From Yponomeuta sedellus (taxonomy: Eukaryota; Arthropoda; Insecta; Lepidoptera; Yponomeutidae): a stretch of 64,000 nt of DNA. Within the stretch, counting starts at the first letter, position 1, and the number at the start of each line of letters is the position of its first letter. Below the pieces are notes generated by a model, which was not told where the DNA came from, ran no database searches, and was given only the letters and a program-made list of their open reading frames with translations. Shown in pieces: positions 48,748 through 59,867 of the stretch. Location: the NCBI GenBank assembly GCA_934045075.1, contig OW203743.1, positions 17,997,693 to 18,061,692 of the forward strand, in the 5' to 3' direction. Position numbers and translations under genes: made by a program.

Positions 48748-49793
48748 TTTTTTTTTTTTTTGGTAACGCGGGGGAATGCATTTACGCACTTCACCACTCT
48801 GCTGTCAGGGGACAACAGAGCGGCTTCGTGTGGGACTCCCAGCCCGAGGGCTGGACTACCCACTAAACCCCCGCGGTGATCCTCCTCTCCTCTACCGGGT
48901 CGCGGGGTAGGCCAAAGGTTAAGTCACCGCGACCCGGCAAGAGGTCGCCCCACTGGAGGGGCTCGACTGGTGGGGGAGCCAGAGTGGCTCCCCAGCGGCG
49001 CCCCCTGCCCCATCGCAACGACGGAGCAAGGGAACGCCGCGTCTCCTCAGGGGGGCCATATAGGCCCCCATACGCTCCAATGCGCCGCCCCCCCCCATCC
49101 CATTGCTAAAACAATGGGACTAGAGGGGGCGGCGCATCGCTGCGAGGCCCGTCGCGTCGCTCACCAGCGCTTCTCTGAGAACAGAGAAGGTGGAGAGCGA
49201 GCGCGCGGGCCCTCTCTGTGCTGGAAGGCACCCCCGGATCACGCAGGGGCGCCTTCCGGCCCGCCGTGTTAGAGGCGGAGAGTCCCCTGACCCCCCGCCC
49301 ACGGCACTGATCCGACTGGTACGAGGCGCCCGGAGGCGCCCCCCCCAGCCGGACCTCCTCCTCTTGGTCGCTTGGGTCCCACTCCATGGTGTGAAGCAGG
49401 GCCCAAGCGACTAAACGGTCGCAGGGGACAGGGAGAGAGGCGCACCGCAATACCAGCACTCCTCTTCCCCTGCGACCCCACCGCGTCCGCCATCAACCGG
49501 TGGCGGCCCCGGTAAGGCCGCGGCAGGCAGGGAGAGCGGCGCACCGTAATACCGGCACTCCTCTCCCGCCGCGGCCTCCTCACTTCGGCTGCGATGCCGC
49601 CCATACGGCATCGCAGCCCGCCTCAGTGGCGGTGCTGCCCATACAGCACCGCCACCTACTGACCGCTCGACTCGCAAGCGAGGAGCGGTCCCTCCGCGGT
49701 TGCTCTTGGTTTCACCGTGGGTGTGTTCCCGCCCGTAGGCCCCCACGGCTACTTAGCCCCCTCGCCACGACAAGGCGGCAACCGTCGAGGGGG
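48748..49793 (-). mobile_element. Short telomeric retroposon, copy 7 (long subtype)
   Basis: Complete copy with poly(T) 48748-48761 and both 61-nt modules. Its 3' half matches copy 5 closely (both have CCCCACTGGAGGGG near the 3' end), while its 5' half and long P4 loop match copy 6, so it looks mosaic. Non-coding. Confidence 0.85.
49698..49793 (-). ncRNA. HDV-like ribozyme, short copy 7
   Basis: P1 49793-49787, P2' 49703-49698, P4 CCGTGGG/CCCACGG, CNRA motif CCAA. The element joins AGGTTAGG directly at P1. Confidence 0.68.
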
Positions 49794-49806
49794 AGGTTAG
49801 GTTAGG
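49794..49806. repeat. Telomeric repeat tract
   Basis: Two to three units between short copies 7 and 8. Confidence 0.9.
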
Positions 49807-50870
49807 TTTTTTTTTTTTTTTTTTTGGTAACGCGGGGGAATGCATTTACGCACTTCACCACTCTGCTGTCAGGGGACAACAGAGCGGCTTCGTGTGGGAC
49901 TCCCAGCCCGAGGGCTGGACTACCCACTAAACCCCCGCGGTGATCCTCCTCTCCTCTACCGGGTCGCGGGGTAGGCCAAAGGTTAAGTCACCGCGACCCG
50001 GCAAGAGGTCGCCCCTCCTCGTGAGGGGCTCGACTGGTGGGGGAGCCAGAGTGGCTCCCCAGCGGCGCCCCCCGCCCCATCGCAACGCCTCATACGATGG
50101 GGCAAGGAAACGCCGCGTCTCCTCGGGGGGGCCCTATAGGCCCCCATACGCTCCAACGCGCCGCCCTCCCCCGACCCATTGCTCATACAATAGGACAAGA
50201 GGAGGGCGGCGCATCGCTGCGAGGCCCGTCGCGTCGCTCACCAGCGCTTCTCTGATGAAGCAGAGAAGGTGGAGAGCGAGCGCGCGGGCCCTCTCTGTGC
50301 TGGAAGGCACCCCCGGATCACGCAGGGGCGCCTTCCGGCCCGCCGTGTTAGAGGCTGAGGGTCCCCTGACCCTCCGCCCACGGCACTGGTCCGACTGGTA
50401 CGAGGCGCTCGGACGCCCCCCCCAGCCGGACCTCCTCCTCTTGGTCGCTTGGGTCCCACTCCACAATGTGAAGCAGGGCCCAAGCGACTAAACGGTCGCA
50501 GAGGATAGGGAGAGAGGCGCACCGCAATACCAGCACTCCTCTTCCCCTGCGACCCCACCGCGTCCGCCATCAACCGGTGGCGGCCCCGGTAAGGCCGCGG
50601 CAGGCAGGGAGAGCGGCGCACCGTAATACCGGCACTCCTCTCCCGCCGCGGCCCCCTCCTTACGGCTGCGATGCCGCCCATACGACATCGCAGCCCGCCT
50701 CAGTGGCGGTGCTGCCCATACAGCACCGCCACCTACTGACCGCTCGACTCGCAAGCGAGGAGCGGTCCCTCCGCGGTTGCTCTTGGTTTCACCGTGGGTG
50801 TGTTCCCGCCCGTAGGCCCCCACGGCTACTTAGCCCCCTCGCCACGACAAGGCGGCAACCGTCGAGGGGG
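49807..50870 (-). mobile_element. Short telomeric retroposon, copy 8 (long subtype)
   Basis: Complete copy with poly(T) 49807-49825. Body shares the GATGAAGCAGAG and AATAGGACAAGAGG variants with copy 3, and the ribozyme shares the long P4 loop of copies 6 and 7. Non-coding. Confidence 0.85.
50775..50870 (-). ncRNA. HDV-like ribozyme, short copy 8
   Basis: Same core as copies 6 and 7: P1 50870-50864, P2' 50780-50775, CNRA motif CCAA. Confidence 0.68.
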
Positions 50871-50898
50871 AGGTTAGGTTAGGTTAGGTTAGGTTAGG
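50871..50898. repeat. Telomeric repeat tract
   Basis: Five to six units. Confidence 0.95.
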
Positions 50899-51331
50899 TT
50901 TTTTTTTTTTTTGGTTACGCGGGGGAATGCATTTACGCACTTCGGCGCCCTGTTGCCGGGGGACAACAAGGCGCCTTTGTGTGGGACTCCCAGCCCGGAG
51001 GCTGGACTACCCACTAAACCCCCGCGGTGTTCCTCCTCTACTCTACCGGGTCACGGGATATGCCAGAGGTTAAGTCACCGTGACCCGGCGAGAGGGCGTC
51101 CCATAGGACTCTCCTTGTGAGGGGGGGCCGCACGGACCCCCCCTGCGCTATGAAAGCGTCGACTTGCCCGCACGCCCGCCCCCCGGGGCTCCTCTGTATT
51201 CAGAGGAGGCCGTGGGCGGGCGCGCGGGCACCCTATGTTTTGCCGGAAGGCACCCCGGAACACGCGAAGGCGCCTTCCGGCTCGCCGTGATGGTGGGCGT
51301 GGGGTCCCCCGACCCTCCGCCCACGGCCGCT

Positions 51332-54300
51332 CTAGTCGGGGGCGCGCGCATATCCCGCGCGGCGCCGCCCCCTATTTGGACGACGGGGCGGGAGCGTGAG
51401 CCCTGCCCGCTCCCGTTCCCGCAGCTCCTCTCGTTTGGCCGCCATCACCTCGCTAGCGAACAAGGCGACGGCGGCCCAACTCTCTTGGCTGCCGGCCATT
51501 TGCGGGATAATGGCCGGCAGCGACAGGTCGGCCCCCACAACGGCCATGAGGGAGGTCCGCTGCGCGCTCCAGGCGGAGCACACAGCTAGCGTGTGCTCCG
51601 CCGTATCCTCCTCGTTGGACGCGCAGTACCGGCACTCGGGGCCCGACTCTATCCCTACCACCTCCCACAGGTACTTGGCAAAGCAGCCGTGACCTGTGAG
51701 GAGTTGGGTCAGGTGATAGGTCGGCGCCCCGTGCGCCCGCTCCACCCATGGCCGCAAGACCGGCCGGACCGCCTCCACGAGTCTCCGACACGCGGAGGGG
51801 TCCTCCAACCTGAGGGCCCACCTGCGGAAGAGATCGTCGCGAGCCTCCTGCCTCCAACGTACGATCTCTGCCGGGGTGGGCCACCCTCCACTGTTCCGCA
51901 TCAGGGCACCCTGCCTGTACACCTCCTCGAGGACTCCCGCCTCGAGGTCCCAGGGGAGACTCGCCGCTAATAAACACGCCGCCTCGTAGGAGACGGTGTG
52001 ATACGCTCTTGCAGCCCTCTGCGCTATTACCCGTTGCGGGCGGCGCAACAAAGCTATGTTGCTAGCGCAGAGGGCCTCCGCCCATATGGGCGCTCCATAC
52101 AGTGCTTTGGAGCGCACCACACCGTCGTAGAGGCGGCGACAAGCGCTCCCCGGACCACCGCTGTTAGGCAGCAACCTCGCGAGCCTCCCGGCATACGACA
52201 CCAGCTTTGGCGTCAGCTGCCGGAAGTGCTCGCGGAAACTCCACCGACTGTCGAGGACCAGTCCCAGGTACTTCATGGTACCCCCGACAGCGATGGAGGC
52301 GCCACCAACGGTGATCTCGGAACCTCGAGGCGGCCTCATCCGAGGCCCATAAAAGAAGATGGCCTCGGACTTCTCGAGGGCGACCGTGAGCCCTAGTGCC
52401 CTGATGCGGCGCACGACCTGCGCTACTCCCGCCGTAGCCAGGACCTTGGCGTCCCGGAAAGTGGGTCCTCGCGCGGTGACCAGGGTGTCGTCGGCGTAAC
52501 AGAGTACGCCGACTCCCCGAAGAGTGGTACCGCGCAGGACCCAGTCGTACCCGACGTTCCACAGGAGCGGCCCGAGCACCGACCCCTGTGGAACACCACA
52601 GGACATCTCCCTGCGGACCACCTCCGACCGGGACGGGTAACACACGGCCCGGTCTACGAAGTAGTCCGCAAGGACCCGCCTGAGGTACCACGGCACTTCG
52701 TGGTACCCCAGGGCCTCCGCTATGGCCTGCCAGGGGAGGGTATTGAAGGCGTTGGAGATGTCTAAAGAGACGGCCAACAACACCTCCCCCCGGCCAGTCA
52801 CCTCCACGACGCTGTCTCTGAGACGGGAGATGGCGTCCAACGTCGATCTCCCGCGACGGAAGCCGAATTGGTCGCCGCTCAAGTTGGGCCCCGCCCCCTC
52901 CAGGTGCCGGACGAGACGCGCAGCGAGCACCCGCTCGAAAAGCTTGCACGTCTCGTCCAACAAAACGATGGGGCGGTAGGCCGACGGCGACTCCATCGGC
53001 CGCCCGTGCTTCCGTAGCAGCACGAGCCTGCCCTCCTTCCACCGTCGCGGGACCCTTCCCGACGCCAAAGACTCCGTCATCAAAGACAGCGTCGCCTCCC
53101 CGAAAGCCGGCATGACGGCGGCGATGACCCGCCCAGGGACGCCGTCCGGACCCGGGGCGCGGTTCCTAAGCTTCATCTTAAGAACCGCTACCCCTAACTC
53201 GGCTTCGGACACGGGCGGGACATCATGGTCCTCCACTGGCGCCGGCAAAGCCGCCATCTGCGGCGGGACCCACTCTTCCGCCTGTGCGGGGAAGAGGGTG
53301 CGGACCACCAAGTCGGCGAAGGCCGGCTCGAGCGACCGGGTGAGTGGGGGCGCCCAAGGCTTCAGCTTTTCGCATACCACCTTATACGGACGCCCCCACG
53401 GGTCCAGGTCGAGGGTCTCCAGCCACTCGACCCAGGCCGTCTCCTTGGCGGCCCTGATCCCCGCACAGAGCGCGGCTCGGGCCGCTCGGTAAGCGACGAG
53501 ATGCTCCTCTTCCTGGGCGAGGTCTCTGCCCCGACGCCTGCGGTAGCGGGTGTACGTCCGCTGAGCTGCGTGGCAAGCGGCGCGCAACCCCGCCAGGTGC
53601 GGTTGCCACCAGTACACCCGCCTCCGCGGCAGAGCAGGAACTCTCCGCCGCATCGCGGCATCGCAGACGCGAGACAGCGCCCCCGCAAGGCGGTCCGCCC
53701 CCGCGTCTACGTCCAGCACCTCGTCGCTTGACCCAGCGACCCATCGCTCCACGATAGCCGCCTCCCTGGCCGCATCCCTGTCCAGGGTGGCGAGCCGCCA
53801 CCGCGGGCCCTCCCCCGCCAGGGGACGGCTCAGGTCCGCCGGAGCACCGGTGGGGGCCGCAGCGATGCCGAACCACACATACCGGTGGTCCGACAAGGTC
53901 TCGACCCCCTCGGCGACCCTCCAGCCATGCGCGCGGTTTGCCAGGGCGGGACTGGCGAACGTCAGATCCACTATGGATCCGCCCTGGGACCGAACGCATG
54001 TCTGCACCGCCCCCCGGTTGAGCAGCACAAGCCCAGTGGACACCGCCCACTCCTCCAACACCTCCCCCCGCGGGTCAGTTGCCGGGTTCCCCCACGCCAT
54101 GGATTTGGCGTTGAAATCCCCGGCAACGACGGCGGGGGTGGGGTGCACGTCAGCCAACATTGCCCCGACTTCCACGAGCCATTGCTCGAAGTCGGCGAGG
54201 CTTCTGTTGGGCGAAAAGTACACCCCACACACTGCAATGTCTCCCAGTACGACGAGAACACAACCGTGCCCTCTCAGCACTCTGCTGTGACACAGAGCGC

Positions 54301-54484
54301 CGCACCGGGAGACAATTGCCACCGAACCGTCGCGATCGCCGACCCAGTCATCCCGGGTGCGGACGCAGTATGGTTCGGCGACAACGGCCAAGGTCGCCTG
54401 CCACTGCGCAGCGGTCTGGAGCAAGAGGTCCTGAGCCGCTGCACAGTGATTGACGTTGGCCTGCAGTATGCTGGTGTTGGCCAT
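51332..54484 (-). CDS. Family A ORF2 (copy 2)
   Basis: 1,050 residues, all endonuclease, reverse transcriptase (SLDISNAFN, CGVPQGSVLGP, CYADDTLV) and CCHC motifs intact. Differs from copy 1 at scattered positions, for example EEVYRQGALMRN for REVYERSALMRN. With no promoter or complete ORF1 in front, expression is unlikely unless driven from a neighbour. Confidence 0.9.
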   Translation of the reverse strand: MANTSILQANVNHCAAAQDLLLQTAAQWQATLAVVAEPYCVRTRDDWVGDRDGSVAIVSRCGALCHSRVLRGHGCVLVVLGDIAVCGVYFSPNRSLADFEQWLVEVGAMLADVHPTPAVVAGDFNAKSMAWGNPATDPRGEVLEEWAVSTGLVLLNRGAVQTCVRSQGGSIVDLTFASPALANRAHGWRVAEGVETLSDHRYVWFGIAAAPTGAPADLSRPLAGEGPRWRLATLDRDAAREAAIVERWVAGSSDEVLDVDAGADRLAGALSRVCDAAMRRRVPALPRRRVYWWQPHLAGLRAACHAAQRTYTRYRRRRGRDLAQEEEHLVAYRAARAALCAGIRAAKETAWVEWLETLDLDPWGRPYKVVCEKLKPWAPPLTRSLEPAFADLVVRTLFPAQAEEWVPPQMAALPAPVEDHDVPPVSEAELGVAVLKMKLRNRAPGPDGVPGRVIAAVMPAFGEATLSLMTESLASGRVPRRWKEGRLVLLRKHGRPMESPSAYRPIVLLDETCKLFERVLAARLVRHLEGAGPNLSGDQFGFRRGRSTLDAISRLRDSVVEVTGRGEVLLAVSLDISNAFNTLPWQAIAEALGYHEVPWYLRRVLADYFVDRAVCYPSRSEVVRREMSCGVPQGSVLGPLLWNVGYDWVLRGTTLRGVGVLCYADDTLVTARGPTFRDAKVLATAGVAQVVRRIRALGLTVALEKSEAIFFYGPRMRPPRGSEITVGGASIAVGGTMKYLGLVLDSRWSFREHFRQLTPKLVSYAGRLARLLPNSGGPGSACRRLYDGVVRSKALYGAPIWAEALCASNIALLRRPQRVIAQRAARAYHTVSYEAACLLAASLPWDLEAGVLEEVYRQGALMRNSGGWPTPAEIVRWRQEARDDLFRRWALRLEDPSACRRLVEAVRPVLRPWVERAHGAPTYHLTQLLTGHGCFAKYLWEVVGIESGPECRYCASNEEDTAEHTLAVCSAWSAQRTSLMAVVGADLSLPAIIPQMAGSQESWAAVALFASEVMAAKREELRERERAGLTLPPRRPNRGRRRAGYARAPD

Positions 54485-55377
54485 CTACGCTTGGGCGGTG
54501 TCCATCTCCTGCGTTGGCACTCGGGGTGCTACAGGAGGCTGGCTACTGTTGCCGCCACCTGTTTTCCCACGGCCGCCTCGGCCGCCCTTTTTTGGGGCTC
54601 CCGCCGAACACCCCTTGGCGCCCAGGCGGTGGGCAGATGCCACCCCTTTCGCCGCGCACGCTGGGCAGTGGGCCTCAGCCACGCACCCCGCGGACTTGTG
54701 GCCGGGTTGACCGCAGCGGAAACACAGTCCGCTGCGATCCGCGGTGCACGCGCACTTTGCTCCGACGTGGCCCGGCTCGAGGCAGCGGAAGCAACGCTGC
54801 GGCCTGGGCGCGAGGAGGGTGGCTCGGACTTGAGTCCACCCCACGGTTAGGCGCCGGCCATCCGTCACCTTTCGTGCAGCCGCGATGGGGCACTTGACCC
54901 ACACGGCTCCCTCGCGCCCAGGCGGTCGGACAACCGCGCCCACCTTAACGTTGGTGGCGGCGCAGTCTCCGACCTCCGCCACCATCGCCGCCACCCTCTC
55001 CGGCGTAGTGGCGTCGCTCAGACCGGTGATGCGCAACTCGACGCATCTCTCTGGCCTGGCGACGCGGACCTCCTCACCGAGCGCCTCCCTCAGCCTCTCG
55101 GCAAGGGCGTCAGCTTTCCGGTCTCGCTCGGCACCGGCCACCTCGAGGATTTTGCCCCCAGTGGCCGCCGTCCGGAACCGTAGGCCGTCAATCCCGAGGC
55201 CTTTGAGGTCGATTGACCTTTCAGCCTCGGTCAAGACGGCCGCGTAGGTCACGCCCTTCTCCGCGGCCTCACTCTGCAGAGTGAGGACCACGGCGGCGCT
55301 GCGGGGGGCGCGGAGCCTCTTTTTTCTCTTTTTGGAGGCTGGAGGAGGGGCCTTAGTCGCCTTTGTTGGCGCCGGCG
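54485..55377 (-). pseudogene. Family A ORF1 (copy 2), C-terminal fragment
   Basis: The last 297 or so codons remain, ending TAG directly before the ORF2 ATG. The retained part holds the gag domain (VLTLQSEAAEKGVTY) and three knuckles (CFRCLEPGHVGAKC, CFRCGQPGHKSAGC, CPACAAKGVASAH). The frame is open through to the truncation. Confidence 0.88.
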
Positions 55378-55380
55378 AGG

Positions 55381-56207
55381 TTTATTTATTTTTGGTAACG
55401 CGGGGGAATGCATTTACGCACTTCACCACTCTGCTGTCAGGGGACAACAGAGCGGCTTCGTGTGGGACTCCCAGCCCGAGGGCTGGACTACCCACTAAAC
55501 CCCCGCGGTGATCCTCCTCTCCTCTACCGGGTCGCGGGGTAGGCCAAAGGTTAAGTCACCGCGACCCGGCAAGAGGTCGCCCCTCCACGTGCGGGGCTCG
55601 ACTAGTGGGGGAGCCAAAGTGGCTCCCCAGCGGCGCCCCCTGCCCCATCGCTACGACGGGGCAAGGAAACGCCGCGTCTCCTCGGGGGGGCCATAAGGGC
55701 CCCCATACGCTCCAATGCGCCGCCCCCCCACATCACATTGCTAAAACAATGGGACTAGAGGGGGCGGCGCATCGCTGCGAGGCCCGTCGCGTCGCTCACC
55801 AGCGCTTCTCTGAGAACAGAGAAGGTGGAGAGCGAGCGTGCGGGCCCTCTCTGTGCCGGAAGGCACCCCCGGATCACGCAGGGGCGCCTTCCGGCCCGCC
55901 GTGTTAGAGGCGGAGAGTCCCCTGACCCCCCGCCCACGGCACTGATCCGACTGGTACGAGGCGCCCGGAGGCGCCCCCCCCAGCCGGACCTCCTCCTCTT
56001 GGTCGCTTGGGTCCCACTCCACGGTGTGAAGCAGGGCCCAAGCGACTAAACGGTCGCGGTGCTGCCCAAACAGCACCGCCACCTACTGACCGCTCAACTC
56101 GCAAGCGAGGAGCGGTCCCTCCGCGGTTGCTCTTTGTTTCACCGTGGTCCCGCAACCACGGCTACTAAAGCCCCCTCGCCACGACAAGGCGGCAACCGTC
56201 GAGGGGG
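55381..56207 (-). mobile_element. Short telomeric retroposon, copy 9 (short subtype)
   Basis: Complete copy with 5' end at 56207. Its tail is not pure: 55381-55393 reads as A/T-rich (TTTATTTATTTTT on the + strand), unlike the homopolymer tails elsewhere. It lacks the 61-nt modules. Non-coding. Confidence 0.85.
56125..56207 (-). ncRNA. HDV-like ribozyme, short copy 9
   Basis: P1 56207-56201, P2' 56130-56125, P4 CCGTGGT/ACCACGG, CNRA motif CAAA. Confidence 0.68.
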
Positions 56208-56222
56208 AGGTTAGGTTAGGTT

Positions 56223-56225
<3 letters not shown>
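56208..56225. repeat. Telomeric repeat tract
   Basis: Three to four units before a 70-nt poly(T). Confidence 0.95.
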
Positions 56226-56296
<71 letters not shown>

Positions 56297-56714
56297 GTTA
56301 CGCGGGGGAATGCATTTACGCACTTCGGCGCCCTGTTGCCGGGGGACAACAAGGCGCCTTTGTGTGGGACTCCCAGCCCGGAGGCTGGACTACCCACTAA
56401 ACCCCCGCGGTGTTCCTCCTCTACTCTACCGGGTCACGGGATATGCCAGAGGTTAAGTCACCGTGACCCGGCGAGAGGGCGTCCCATAGGACTCTCCTTG
56501 TGAGGGGGGGCCGCACGGACCCCCCCTGCGCTATGAAAGCGTCGACTTGCCCGCACGCCCGCCCCCCGGGGCTCCTCTGTATTCAGAGGAGGCCGTGGGC
56601 GGGCGCGCGGGCACCCTATGTTTTGCCGGAAGGCACCCCGGAACACGCGAAGGCGCCTTCCGGCTCGCCGTGATGGTGGGCGGGGGGTCCCCCGACCCTC
56701 CGCCCACGGCCGCT

Positions 56715-59700
56715 CTAGTCGGGGGTGCGCGCATATCCCGCGCGGCGCCGCCCCCTATTTGGACGGCGGGGCGGGAGCGTGAGCCCTGCCCGCTCCCGTT
56801 CCCGCAGCTCCTCTCGTTTGGCCGCCATCACCTCGCTAGCGAACGTGGCGACGGCGGCCCAACTCTCTTGGCTGCCGGCCATTTGCGGGATAATGGCCGG
56901 CAGCGACAGGTCGGCCCCCACAACGGCCATGAGGGAGGTCCGCTGCGCGCTCCAGGCGGAGCACACAGCTAGCGTGTGCTCCGCCGTATCCTCCTCGTTG
57001 GACGCGCAGTACCGGCACTCGGGGCCCGACTCTATCCCTACCACCTCCCACAGGTACTTGGCAAAGCAGCCGTGACCTGTGAGGAGTTGGGTCAGGTGAT
57101 AGGTCGACGCCCCGTGCGCCCGCTCCACCCATGGCCGCAGGACCGGCCGGACCGCCTCCACGAGTCTCCGACTCGCGGAGGGGTCCTCCAACCTCAGGGC
57201 CCACCTTCGGAAGAGATCGTCGCGAGCCTCCTGCCTCCAACGTACGATCTCTGCCGGGGTGGGCCACCCTCCACTGTTCCGCATCAGGGCACTCCGCTCG
57301 TACACCTCCCTGAGGACTCCCGCCTCGAGGTCCCAGGGGAGACTCGCCGCTAACAAACACGCCGCCTCGTAGGAGACGGTGTGGTACGCTCTTGCAGCCC
57401 TCTGCGCTATTACCCGTTGCGGGCGGCGCAACAAAGCTATGTTGCTAGCGCAGAGGGCCTCCGCCCATATGGGCGCTCCATACAGTGCTTTGGAGCGCAC
57501 CACACCGTCGTAGAGGCGGCGACAAGCGCTCCCCGGACCACCGCTGTTAGGCAGCAACCTCGCGAGCCTCCCGGCATACGACACCAGCTTTGGCGTCAGC
57601 TGCCGGAAGTGCTCGCGGAAACTCCACCGACTGTCGAGGACCAGTCCCAGGTACTTCATGGTACCCCCGACAGCGATGGAGGCGCCACCAACGGTGATCT
57701 CGGAACCTCGAGGCGGCCTCATCCGAGGCCCATAAAAGAAGATGGCCTCGGACTTCTCGAGGGCGACCGTGAGCCCTAGTGCCCTGATGCGGCGCACGAC
57801 CTGCGCTACTCCCGCCGTAGCCAGGACCTTGGCGTCCCGGAAAGTGGGTCCTCGCGCGGTGACCAGGGTGTCGTCGGCGTAACAGAGTACGCCGACTCCC
57901 CGAAGAGTGGTACCGCGCAGGACCCAGTCGTACCCGACGTTCCACAGGAGCGGCCCGAGCACCGACCCCTGTGGAACACTGCAGGACATCTCCCTGCGGA
58001 CCACTTCCGACCGGGACGGGTAACACACGGCCCGGTCTACGAAGTAGTCCGCAAGGACCCGCCTGAGGTACCACGGCACTTCGTGGTACCCCAGGGCCTC
58101 CGCTATGGCCTGCCAGGGGAGGGTATTGAAGGCGTTGGAGATGTCTAAAGAGACAGCCAACAACACCTCCCCCCGGCCAGTCACCTCCACGACGCTGTCT
58201 CTGAGACGGGAGATGGCGTCCAACGTCGATCTCCCGCGACGGAAGCCGAATTGGTCGCCGCTCAAGTTGGGCCCCGCCCCCTCCAGGTGCCGGACGAGAC
58301 GCGCAGCGAGCACCCGCTCGAAAAGCTTGCACGTCTCGTCCAACAAAACGATGGGGCGGTAGGCCGACGGCGACTCCATCGGCCGCCCGTGCTTCCGTAG
58401 CAGCACGAGCCTGCCCTCCTTCCACCGTCGCGGGACCCTTCCCGACGCCAAAGACTCCGTCATCAAAGACAGCGTCGCCTCCCCGAAAGCCGGCATGACG
58501 GCGGCGATGACCCGCCCAGGGACGCCGTCCGGACCCGGGGCGCGGTTCTTAAGCTTCATCTTAAGAACCGCTACCCCTAACTCGGCTTCGGACACGGGCG
58601 GGACATCATGGTCCTCCACTGGCGCCGGCAAAGCCGCCATCTGCGGCGGGACCCACTCTTCCGCCTGTGCGGGGAAGAGGGTGCGGACCACCAAGTCGGC
58701 GAAGGCCGGCTCGAGCGACCGGGTGAGTGGGGGCGCCCAAGGCTTCAGCTTTTCGCATACCACCTTATACGGACGCCCCCACGGGTCCATGTCGAGGGTC
58801 TCCAGCCACTCGACCCAGGCCGTCTCCTTGGCGGCCCTGATCCCCGCACAGAGCGCGGCTCGGGCCGCTCGGTAAGCGACGAGATGCTCCTCTTCCTGGG
58901 CGAGGTCTCTGCCCCGACGCCTGCGGTAGCGGGTGTACGTCCGCTGAGCTGCGTGGCAAGCGGCGCGCAACCCCGCCAGGTGCGGTTGCCACCAGTACAC
59001 CCGCCTCCGCGGCAGAGCAGGACCTCTCCGCCGCATCGCGGCATCGCAGACGCGAGACAGCGCCCCCGCAAGGCGGTCCGCCCCCGCGTCTACGTCCAGC
59101 ACCTCGTCGCTTGACCCAGCGACCCATCGCTCCACGATAGCCGCCTCGCCGGCCGCATCCCGGTCCAGGGTGGCGAGCCGCCACCGCGGGCCCTCCGCCG
59201 CCAGGGGACGGCTCAGGTCCGCCGGAGCACCGGTGGGGGCCGCAGCGATGCCGAACCACACATAGCGGTGGTCCGACAAGGTCTCGACCCCCTCGGCGAC
59301 TCTCCAGCCATGCGCGCGGTTTGCCAGAGCGGGACTAGCGAACGTCAGATCCACTATGGATCCGCCCTGGGACCGCACGCATGTCTGCACCGCCCCCCGG
59401 TTGAGCAGCACAAGCCCAGTGGACACCGCCCACTCCTCCAACACCTCCCCCCGCGGGTCAGTTGCCGGGTTCCCCCACGCCATGGATTTGGCGTTGAAAT
59501 CCCCGGCAACGACGGCGGGGGTGGGGTGCACGTCAGCCAACATTGCCCCGACTTCCACGAGCCATTGCTCGAAGTCGGCGAGGCTTCTGTTGGGCGAAAA
59601 GTACACCCCACACACTGCAATGTCTCCCAGTACGACGAGAACACAACCGTGCCCTCTCAGCACTCTGCTGTGACACAGAGCGCCGCACTGGGAGACAATT

Positions 59701-59867
59701 GCCACCGAACCGTCGCGATCGCCGACCCAGTCATCCCGGGTGCGGACGCAGTATGGTTCGGCGACAACGGCCAAGGTCGCCTGCCACTGCGCAGCGGTCT
59801 GGAGCAAGAGGTCCTGAGCCGCTGCACAGTGATTGACGTTGGCCTGCAGTATGCTGGTGTTGGCCAT
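56715..59867 (-). CDS. Family A ORF2 (copy 3), with Gly-to-Ser in the RT core
   Basis: 1,050 residues with the same domains as copy 1 and catalytic YADD. The conserved block reads CSVPQGSVLGP where copies 1 and 2 have CGVPQGSVLGP, from a GC-to-AC type change near 57980. The effect is uncertain. The ATG follows the ORF1 TAG with no spacer. Confidence 0.91.
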   Translation of the reverse strand: MANTSILQANVNHCAAAQDLLLQTAAQWQATLAVVAEPYCVRTRDDWVGDRDGSVAIVSQCGALCHSRVLRGHGCVLVVLGDIAVCGVYFSPNRSLADFEQWLVEVGAMLADVHPTPAVVAGDFNAKSMAWGNPATDPRGEVLEEWAVSTGLVLLNRGAVQTCVRSQGGSIVDLTFASPALANRAHGWRVAEGVETLSDHRYVWFGIAAAPTGAPADLSRPLAAEGPRWRLATLDRDAAGEAAIVERWVAGSSDEVLDVDAGADRLAGALSRVCDAAMRRRGPALPRRRVYWWQPHLAGLRAACHAAQRTYTRYRRRRGRDLAQEEEHLVAYRAARAALCAGIRAAKETAWVEWLETLDMDPWGRPYKVVCEKLKPWAPPLTRSLEPAFADLVVRTLFPAQAEEWVPPQMAALPAPVEDHDVPPVSEAELGVAVLKMKLKNRAPGPDGVPGRVIAAVMPAFGEATLSLMTESLASGRVPRRWKEGRLVLLRKHGRPMESPSAYRPIVLLDETCKLFERVLAARLVRHLEGAGPNLSGDQFGFRRGRSTLDAISRLRDSVVEVTGRGEVLLAVSLDISNAFNTLPWQAIAEALGYHEVPWYLRRVLADYFVDRAVCYPSRSEVVRREMSCSVPQGSVLGPLLWNVGYDWVLRGTTLRGVGVLCYADDTLVTARGPTFRDAKVLATAGVAQVVRRIRALGLTVALEKSEAIFFYGPRMRPPRGSEITVGGASIAVGGTMKYLGLVLDSRWSFREHFRQLTPKLVSYAGRLARLLPNSGGPGSACRRLYDGVVRSKALYGAPIWAEALCASNIALLRRPQRVIAQRAARAYHTVSYEAACLLAASLPWDLEAGVLREVYERSALMRNSGGWPTPAEIVRWRQEARDDLFRRWALRLEDPSASRRLVEAVRPVLRPWVERAHGASTYHLTQLLTGHGCFAKYLWEVVGIESGPECRYCASNEEDTAEHTLAVCSAWSAQRTSLMAVVGADLSLPAIIPQMAGSQESWAAVATFASEVMAAKREELRERERAGLTLPPRRPNRGRRRAGYARTPD

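Larger units (their letters stand above)
50899..55377 (-). mobile_element. Family A LINE, copy 2: 5'-truncated in ORF1
   Basis: Poly(T) 50899-50912, 3' UTR 50913-51331 (terminal fold 50918-51026), ORF2 51332-54484, then ORF1 truncated at about 55377. Only a single AGGTT unit separates its broken 5' end from the A/T-rich tail of short copy 9. Hairpin 2 of the 3' fold carries several changes from copy 1, paired or wobble on both arms. Confidence 0.9.
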
